Assembly (NCBI GenBank): GCA_030248195.1
Contig: JASAND010019943.1
Location: 1-64,000 of the forward strand
DNA length: 64,000 nucleotides
DNA from: Trissonchulus latispiculum
Lineage: Eukaryota > Nematoda > Enoplea > Enoplida > Ironidae
Reading direction: 5' to 3'
This document shows, one piece after another, positions 55,948 to 64,000 of the stretch. Every line of letters begins with the position of its first letter. Positions within the stretch are counted from its first letter, which is position 1. The position numbers and the translations under genes were made by a program. Below the pieces are notes generated by a model, which ran no database searches, was not told the origin of the DNA, and was given only the letters and a program-made list of their open reading frames with translations.

Positions 55948-58150
55948 TTAAACCTGGTAATCTTCTGGTAAATAATTTTTGAACTTTCTCAATAAGGCCA
56001 ATATCTTTTAATAGATAAGAGGACCAAACTTCTGATACATGTTCCAGTTTAGGTCGAACAAAAGTTTTGTAGACTTTTAATAAAAAATTAATTTCACGAG
56101 TATGGAAGGATGCGTATACTGGGTTTACCAATTTGGATCCTGTTTTTGCTATATTACAACAATGAGCAGAGAACATCATACTATTACTGACAGTAACACC
56201 AAGGTCACAAAAAGTTGTGACCGCTTTCAGTACATTGTTCCCTATATGATAATCATTGACCACATTTCCATACTCCAAATGCATAATAAAACACTTTCCA
56301 ACAGCGAGAACTAGCTGTCTAAGTTCAGTCCATGTACTAACAGCATTCAAGTCTTGTTGTAGCAGCCATTTTCCAATTACAGGGTCAGAGTAGACAATAT
56401 AGATCTTAGCATCATCTGCATATAATTTAATATATGCACTTCTAAAATAGAAACAAAGATCATTGATGTACAATAGAAACAAGATAGGTCCTAATATACT
56501 TCCTTGAGACACACCAGACGAGCAGGCACTGTTTCTGATTTTGAACTACTAATAAACACAAACTGCTGTCTGTCTTTAAGATAATCACAACACCAATTTA
56601 GAAGCTTTCCTGTTATATATTCCGAGACTTTGCAAAACATCCAACAGTTTCAGATGAGGCACACTGTCAAAGGCTTTGGCTGTATCAAGATACACGACGT
56701 CAACGAATTGTCGTCGTTGTAATGCTCGTATCCATGCATCGTACGTCTCAAGTAACTGAGAAACTGTTGATCGTTTTTACGGAATCTAAATTGGTTAACA
56801 TCCAATATATTACAGTCATCTAAAAATTCACACAGATATTCTGCAATAATTCCATCACTTTGCTACAACCACACAGCAAACTAATAGGTCTATAATTTTT
56901 GAAACATGTTTTTAATCCTTTTTTATGAACGGGCACTATCTTTGCTAGTTTCCACTCAGTTGGAATCGATGACTTTTGAAAAATTGCAGTAACAGTAAAA
57001 AGAATTGATAGAGGCTTGGAAATAGCATCAGACAATTTGCTTAAGACAAACTGAGATATTTCATCAGGCCCCGAACTGTGCTTAGCAGAATGGATTTCAA
57101 ATGTTCAAGGACTTTATTTTCGGTAAATACAATAGTATCAAGATTGTCGTTAAGTTGAGGACGTGACAATTCTAAAGGTACTCCGTTATCCAGTGTAAAT
57201 ACTGAAGCAAAATATTCGTTGAACTTCTCAGCTTTCAATTTATCATCTGTAATAAAATTATCATTGTTAATCATAACAGGAATTGGTGAATTTGTTTTAA
57301 ACTTCGACTTCACATAACGCCAAAATCTGGGTTCGCTAGCTGATTCTCAAATTTTCTTTTCTTTAGTACGCCCCTCCGATCGTTTTGCACAACAAGCAAT
57401 TTTGGCAGCATTTTTCCAATTGTTTTTGTTGCGTAAAGTAGGATTTGAACAAAATATTTTATGCAAGTTTAACTGTTTAACATGCAGTTTTCTAGTTCTG
57501 GACGACCAAACAAATCTTCTGTTTCTGACTTCATTAGATGGGGCAAATTTCTCAATACATTTCCATAATATATACATCCTTAAACATTAACCATAATTGA
57601 TCAACAGAATGTTCCACACTAAGTAATTGATCCCAATCCAATCAATTTAAATAATGATTCATTAATTCCCAGTTTGCTTTACGAAAGTCGTAGTAACCAT
57701 TGACTGATGAATTGTTTGCATTTAAGAAATTAGTATTAAACGGACCAAGTACACCGTTAACAGAAAAATGATCAGTGGCAAGAAAAGGCGGACAACAACT
57801 GACATTCTGCAAAAAATCAGTGTCTGACGTATATAAACATTAAGCCAAGCAAGTCCATTGTGGGTAGGTTCGCATACACATTGGGTAAACCCATGCTCAA
57901 TCATGGTTCTACAAAAAATATATTCAGGGGATGCTAACGGGGGCACAATATTCCAATCAATTTGAGGATAATTAAAATCACCAGCAACCAATTTTAATCC
58001 TGTGACATTCATATGTTGGCGAATTTTGTCGACCAAAAATATTATAGACTGAGCTTTGTTTTTGGAAGGAGAACGATAGATCAAGGCTATTCTTACAGAA
58101 ATATTGTAGTCAATCGGGAAAAAACGCCATTCTTTCAAACTTTTGGACAT
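55948..58150 (-). pseudogene. 5' piece of a split CR1/Jockey-like LINE (endonuclease and RT)
   Basis: On the minus strand: LIYRSPSKNK and AGDFNYPQIDW (endonuclease, ~57940-58080), FNEYFASVFT (~57190-57230), VPVHKKG..NYRPISLL (RT, ~56890-56945), YADDAKIY (catalytic, ~56400-56425), VRPKLEHVSEVWSS and RRLPGL at the TTAA edge. Frameshifts and stops break it into several open frames. The 5' end is missing. The reading continues at 49929. Confidence 0.85.
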
Positions 58151-58252
58151 TCAGAACTCATTTTTTGGAATTATGGAAAAATTCTTGTAGTTTGAAGAAT
58201 GGCAACCCCTACGGAATTTTCATGTATTAATGACTCCTCTGGACTGTAGCAA

Positions 58253-59270
58253 TAGAGAGTACTTTGTGATTTATTTCCTGGGAAAAAAGCCAAAATCGGG
58301 AAAAAACCCAGTCATCGGGAAAAAAGCCACTTTGGTCGAAGCATATCGTGAAGGCGTAGACCAATTCTGAATGTTCCAACGTGTTCAGCGTCGCTTATTT
58401 ACCCTAGATTTGTTGTTTACCGAGGCAAATTGCCTTCGTAAAGCATTAAATAGAACTTTTTAGTTTGCAGCATTAACTGGCTAGGTTTCATCAAATATAA
58501 CGTAAACATACAAATTTTTTAAAAACTTGCTAAAACGAAGGCTAACCACAACATAGTTTTTCCCAGTGAATTCTTAACGCTCTTTTTGGCCAAATGTGCC
58601 AGTTTCAGGATGAAATGTGGAGTGTAGCGATCAAAACGACTGACGTGACATATTAGTCCAAAAGTTGCTCATTTCAGGGACTGTCCACCTAAAAACGGTA
58701 TTGCTTCGTAAAACTTGAATTGCTGATTATTTTCAAAATAGTTATCATGCCAGAAATAAAGAAAAACTGCTCACTATGGGTCTCGCAAGCGACTGGCTTT
58801 CGACTGGTTTGGGCCTACATCGAAAAATACCAACAGTTTTGAAAAATTTCATAAAAAATTGAATTTTGAAAATTTTGTGTTTAACACGTAAACATATTCA
58901 AATTTTGGAAGTTTTTGAAATTTGCTTAATTTTTGCATTTTAAGCATCCTATCACATAGAAAATGTGTTTTTATTGCATTTACATGAAGCAAAACCCGAC
59001 CTATTTTAGTGAAAAATTCGCTTTTTTGACGAAATTGAAAAATTTGGCTTGAAATGGCACCATTCCAGATTTTGGCCACCTGGACCACACATAATGGAAA
59101 GGAAAATGGAAAGAGTCTAGGTAAAACCTATACTAATTTAGTTAATAGACTCGTATGTGTTTATAAGCACACGTATGTGTTTATTTAAGGGTTCCTGCTA
59201 ATGGTTACAAAAATATTCAATTTTGAAAAATGGGTTTTTCCCCGCCGATGGGTTTTCCCCGCCAACTCTA
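58253..59270 (+). mobile_element. TA-family MITE D, copy 3
   Basis: Likely ends TAGAGAGTAC (58253) and CCAACTCTA (59270). Subterminal GGGAAAAAAGCC and GGGAAAAAACCC blocks lie at the left, and GGGTTTTTCCCC and GGGTTTTCCCC at the right. The core GCATTAACTGGCTAGGTTTC matches copy 2. The exact left end is uncertain. Confidence 0.65.
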
Positions 59271-59639
59271 GGTCACCTCCAGGTCGCACCGAAGGGGTTA
59301 GAGCAGTGTAGCATATATCACCATGAAGCGCAACAGATGCCCTACACATACATACAGTCCGCTTTGGTCTAGGTCTTTCTAGTAGTTCAGGGTGGCCAGA
59401 AAAAAGTTTGTCAAATTTCGGCACATGGAGGGTCCAAAATTTTCGAAAATTTCAAAGTTCCCAAAAATTTGCAGGGAAGCAGCGGGAGCGACAATAATGC
59501 AGCCTTTAGGGTTATTTTGGATCCTCTTCAAGATAGGCTATTAAAATCCTATATAGCTCATATCATTTACTTTCCCCGCATATTAAAATGGGTTTTTCCC
59601 GCTTGACTATAAACGGTGGCCAGTCTCCAAGTCAGATTC

Positions 59640-60185
59640 AATAAGAAATTGATTTAACAGCTAAATGCAATAAATACAAATGCAAATACGATTATATATT
59701 GTATATATAAATATAAATAAAGAGTAATAGTAAGTATAGTACCAAAAATTGCATATAAATAGCAATTAAGGACATTTTGCAAGGTTTTCAAAAGCGTAGT
59801 AAATTTGTGGTAAATTTGAGATAAAAAGCTGTAACTACATGGTAAATTCGGGATAAAATATTGCTATCTGTTCGTACTACATTTTACTACGTTTTTTCGT
59901 TGAGTACTCCCACAGTAGTAACGTGGTGAAAAGATCGTAAACAGAAAGTAAAAACATAGAATAACAGTAGTACACAAAATAAACTGTGAAAACGGGATTT
60001 TATGTCGTAAATTCGTGGTACATTTCCTAAATTTATGGAAAAACCATGGAGCTATTGTGGTATTGTAAAAGTAAAAGTATTGTACATTGCGCAGGAAAAA
60101 ATGTGGTAAAAATGAAGTAAACACTCCAGCACAAGTTACCATAAATTTACCACAAATTTAGCATTTATTTTACCATAATTTTTCA
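59640..60185. repeat. GGTAAATTT-rich inverted repeat region
   Basis: GTGGTAAATTTGAG (59810-59823) and related blocks are inverted at 60130-60175 (CCATAAATTTACCACAAATTT). Probably another MITE, but the ends are not resolved. Confidence 0.4.
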
Positions 60186-60204
60186 ATAGAAATTTCTCCC
60201 TGTG

Positions 60205-60715
60205 ACCATAGGTAGGTGTATCGGAGATTTGGGGTGGGGGGGGGCTCCCCCAACGTTTTTTGGGGAGGCCCTCTGGAGACCCCCCCAACCCCCGAAGACC
60301 ACAAAAAACATTTTTCTATTTTTATGCCAAAAATCGCATTTTCAGCCGTTTCCAATGCCAATGAACATTCAACTATGAAGTAATTTTGAGTTTTGACATT
60401 AGACATTGTTTTTAAAAACTCGAAAACTTGATTGGCAACATGTTTCCAAGTTCAAAATAAGGTCAATAATGAGTCAGAAAGCCCTTAATACAGTTAAAAA
60501 CGTGTATTTCTCGCAATGAGAAACACTTTAATCCAGAAATTTGGACATTTTTGAAAGATTTTGCAAAATTTACGCTAAAAATACCCAAATTTTGGCCGTT
60601 TTGCGCGCGGTCCCCCTCCTCCAAAAATTTCTGGGGCGAGGGGTTGAGAAAATGCGGGGGGGGGGCAACCCCCCCCCCCCAACCGCCTTACACCTATGCC
60701 CATAACCCCCCCCCC
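60205..60715 (-). mobile_element. CATAGGTGTA-type MITE, second sub-family, inverted copy
   Basis: Starts CATAGGTAGGTGTATCGGAG and ends CCGCCTTACACCTATG. G- and C-run blocks lie at the ends and CTTGATTGGCAACATG in the core, matching 44184-44590 in reverse. Confidence 0.72.
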
Positions 60716-61560
60716 CAAGCACATGTGCACAATGTATTCTTGACTGTATTGCTCTTTTCTGCAGTGAAATCTTTCAAACTATTTACCTCGGCTAAATATC
60801 GCCAAGATTTCGCGATATATTGCGAAAAGGTCCTATTTGTTATGAATGTACTGTAGCCGGGCACCCACCTTTGAGATTTGGGCCCCTCCCTTTCAAGTTG
60901 AAGGCCCCCATTCAAAGTTTGGGTTCACTGTAAGCCAATATTGCTTTTCCAGATATTACACAATATCCAGCAAATGGGATTATAAAGTTGGCGATACAAG
61001 TAGTGAAGATAAATATGTATTGTTGATAAAGATGAATATGTAGATAAATATGTATTTAATAGTGTTATGACTGTATAAGTTTACATAGAATGCTGGCAAT
61101 GGAAGCCGTGGGAACTCTTAACCTCTCAACTTTAAGCACTCATAACTTGCTAACGACGTAACGTATTGAGTTCTATTAGTATGTTCTGAATCAGAAAAGT
61201 CTCCTCTATTTTTTAAGCACTTTTCGCGCGGCGATGGGGCCGTCACGCGTGGCCGTCCGCGCACGCTTGCGGTGTGGTTCTCGTTTGGCTCATTTGACAA
61301 AATTCCTTTCGCCAGCACAGTTTTAAACGGCGCAAACTGAAGAATTTTATCTGAATGTTACATATTGCCAAAGACTAGGCAGGCAAAATTGGTTTCATTT
61401 ATCTCAACAGCCTTAGGACGTTGAATTGGGTTCAGTAGTTCTAAAATCAGGAATCAGAAGTTAGAACTATCTCTGTACACGTTCGAAGAATGTTTAAGAT
61501 CTCAGGGTTTGTATACATTCAAAATTCTGGCGTTATCTTGACCTCTTTTGAGCGGGGGCC
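60716..61560. other. Non-coding DNA
   Basis: No gene, RNA or clear repeat. A GC-richer patch at 61220-61280 has no recognisable content. Confidence 0.4.
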
Positions 61561-62160
61561 CCTCCCTTTAATACAAAATCCTGGGTCGCCACTGTGGGTG
61601 GGGTCTGGAATTTGGCCATTTGGGGTGGGGGCTGCCTTCAAAATTCCGAGGGTGGGTAGGGACTTTTCCATTTGGGGGAAGGGGTTCACCACCCTACCCC
61701 CAAGGTACACTTGTTTTTCGCTAATGTTTTGAAAAAATTTCTAATTTTTGGCTAAAAATTTTCAAAAATTTAGAAGGGGGCTGAAAACTCTTAGGGGGGA
61801 GGGTCGGCCGAAGGCCAATGTGGGGGGCGGGGTAGCAAAAATTTTTTAGGGGGAGGGTCGGCGCCCCTCCATTTGGGGGGAAGGGTCCCCCCACCTCCCC
61901 CCCCCCAACACACCTATGGGTACCCCCAGAATTCGGACCTCAGGAATTTCGAAAAATTGCCAAATAATGCAAACTTTTCGGTAATTTCACTGTTTTCTTC
62001 AACATATATAAGGCCTGTTTTAATGTTTTAGGCGTCTTTGCACCGTTTTAAAGCAATTTTTAAGTCAAAATTTCAGAAAAGTTTTTCAAAAAATGACCAT
62101 TTTTCGGCCAAATTTGGCTAACATTTTTGGTCCAAAAATCGCTGGAGGGTCTCCTATTGA
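61561..62160. repeat. G-rich repeat fragment related to 45200-45560
   Basis: GGTCTGGAATTTGGCCATTTGG, CATTTGGGGGGAAGGG and TTTTAGGCGT..GCACCGTTTTAAA are shared with 45200-45540. The boundaries are not resolved. Confidence 0.5.
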
Positions 62161-62468
62161 CTGAGAAGGTGCCCCCAAGGGTAAATACAGGTCGCTGATG
62201 TCAGGACTCGAATTGAGAGATCGATCCGATCAGTAAAATCGATCGATCAGAAACCATCAAAAAAATTTTGTCATCAATTTTCTCGAAAACTCGCCCCTAG
62301 GGCAATCCAGGGGTGCTGATTCCGAATCTGCTGTCGAAATTTCGAAAAAACTACCAGGTGCATAAGGACAAAGTGTCCCTTCAGTGCACCTAAAATTATG
62401 TTTACGATAAGATGCGGTCATTTAAGTGACTTACGCTTTAAAAGGTTAGTCAGATCGATATCTCTTAA

Positions 62469-63450
62469 GGTGGTGATTCATTTTGGAGACATCAACTTTG
62501 AACCACTATTATTCATTCATTATTGGGAGTTAAGAAGTCATCTTTATATCAAAATGCAGCTTAACATTTTCTCTTTTCAATGAGTACAATGAATCTAAGT
62601 TTGGCTTTCCAAAATGTTTTTCCTGTATTTTAGAAGAAGTATAATTTTTCAGATTTTTTGCAGGCTGAAGTAAATTTTTTCGCAGGACATCGGTTGGAGC
62701 ATTCGATACCTCTATCAAATAGCTGGGGACCCTTTTTTAGTTATTGTGATATCGCTCTTCGTTATGGAGAAATAAACTAAAATGTCTGCGCAACCTGGAT
62801 TTTGCATACTTTTCACTACTTTGGCAAGCCACTACTTCAGTTAGAAAACAGCTATCGGGGCAACTAAAAAAGGGTCCCGGGGTATTTTTGTGTAGAACAT
62901 ATCTGCTAAGTGGCAACTTTCTAGCTTTCATACTAAATTCTGCACAATCGCTGGAAAAAATTTGGTCGTGTTTTTGCAAAAACTACATTTTTTGTGATAG
63001 CAGCCTAAGGGATAAAAATTGTATGATGGTCATGCCTCCGATAATCGGCCTCTGTGAGACCTTTAAATCGACACCCTTAGTTAAATTTTACGGCTTTCGT
63101 AGCTCAAGAAGTAGTGGATTATTTGATTTCTGCAGAAAGGACAAGTTTCCGATGCCAAAATAAGAAAATTGGCTATATCTCACGATAGGGAAAAGCTAGA
63201 AAGTTGCTTCCAAAAGCAAAATTGTAGAGTTTAACGAGTTCTTTCGAATGGATATAGTCATAGCCATGCAGCTGCTGCCAAAGTTTCAGAAAATGGGAAA
63301 AACCGCCCTGAACGCAAATGTTGAATTTTTGAAGCGCGATTGCGCAGTGGGTGTTAGAACGCTAAAACAACTTATTTTGGAAAGTTTCGTTGAATTTCAT
63401 CCTGGTTTACGCCGTCAATCAACAATATGTGCCCAAAAGGAATCACCACC
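62469..63450. mobile_element. TTAA-flanked element family M1, copy 2 (982 bp)
   Basis: TTAA at 62465-62468 and 63451-63454. Ends GGTGGTGATTCATTTTGG..CCAAAAGGAATCACCACC. It aligns end to end with 30544-31524 with scattered substitutions. Its right TTAA is also the left TTAA of the next element. Confidence 0.85.
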
Positions 63451-63454
63451 TTAA

Positions 63455-64000
63455 GGAGGCGCTTGCATTATCGGGATTATTGATGTAAAATTTGGACAGA
63501 TTGTTAAACTTTGAAGAAATCTGAAGTGAGTCTAGTTTGGTTTCCGGGCAATGTCGTGATGAAATTTCAGCAACTGAGACTGAGAGCACGAGATTCGGTA
63601 CCTACCCTTATGGCTTAGAAAATCGAAATTTTACTAATGCACCGAATAATAATTTCGAATGCGGCAGGTGAAACAGCATAAAAGAGCTTTACAACGACGT
63701 GCATATCTCTTCTGTACGTGGTTTCTATCAAAAGTTACAAGCGGTTGAATATATGGCAAAATTTCGTTGACCATTCCCATTGCGAATGGCAAAGGAAAAA
63801 CGAATCGTTCGAAAATGAATTCCACAGGGTTTTTATCGATGCGTTTGTGTTGGATTTGTTTATAATTTTATGAAATACACTAGGAAACTTATTAAAAGCA
63901 TAATGTATGCGTAAAATAGAAGCGACTAGTGCAAAAATTTTCAAATTTATTTTCTCATAAATGCTTCAACCAAGCTTGCTCAAGTTTTGCATGTACGTTA
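63455..64000. mobile_element. TTAA element family B, left part, running off the window
   Basis: GAGGCGCTTGCATTATCGGG begins directly after TTAA. The interior matches 49930-50800 (TTTGGACAGATTGTTAAA, CATAAATGCTTCAACC). The right end is beyond the window. Confidence 0.75.

Overview
The window reads as nuclear DNA from an invertebrate metazoan with a repeat-rich, AT-rich genome. It has a spliced animal gene with GT..AG introns, fragments of three non-LTR retrotransposons, a tRNA-derived SINE, and many non-autonomous DNA transposons (MITEs and foldback elements), often nested. There is no bacterial-style gene organisation. I cannot name the species or phylum from sequence alone.

The one clear host gene is on the minus strand, 39339 to 22489. 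Eight coding exons join in matching phase into a 2000-codon reading frame with no internal stop. The protein has a long acidic/Pro-Ser-rich N-terminal half followed by about 17 irregular C2H2 zinc fingers. The first finger pair has the layout I associate with the vertebrate ZNF532/ZNF592/ZNF687 family. Every larger intron holds transposon copies. Just past the stop codon lie a 95-bp T-run and about 1.1 kb of nearly pure purine on the plus strand.

Layout. 1-625: 155-bp tandem satellite. 866-2383: 759-bp tandem duplication. 2.4-12.9 kb: AT-rich DNA with foldback copies. 12.9-18.8 kb: a 307-bp tandem repeat broken by a Gag-like retroelement fragment and by a TTAA-flanked element with four 18-bp palindromes, then a foldback element with an 8-bp target duplication, all between a widely spaced inverted repeat. 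19-22.4 kb: small MITEs and the polypurine tract. 22.5-39.3 kb: the zinc-finger gene. 39.5-42.3 kb: an internally deleted CR1/Jockey-like LINE carrying a TA-flanked MITE. 42.7-49.5 kb: a dense nest of G-run-rich MITEs with CATAGGTGTA termini, plus a SINE. 49.8-58.15 kb: a second LINE on the minus strand, split by a 6-kb nest of TTAA-flanked MITEs, one of which contains four 769-bp tandem copies. 58-64 kb: further copies of the same families.

Repeated copies within the window supply their own empty sites, so target-site duplications and insertion order can be read directly: TTAA for several families, TA for one, 5 bp for others, 8 bp for two, and 14-15 bp for two oddities. No transposase gene is visible. 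All DNA elements here look non-autonomous and depend on enzymes encoded elsewhere.
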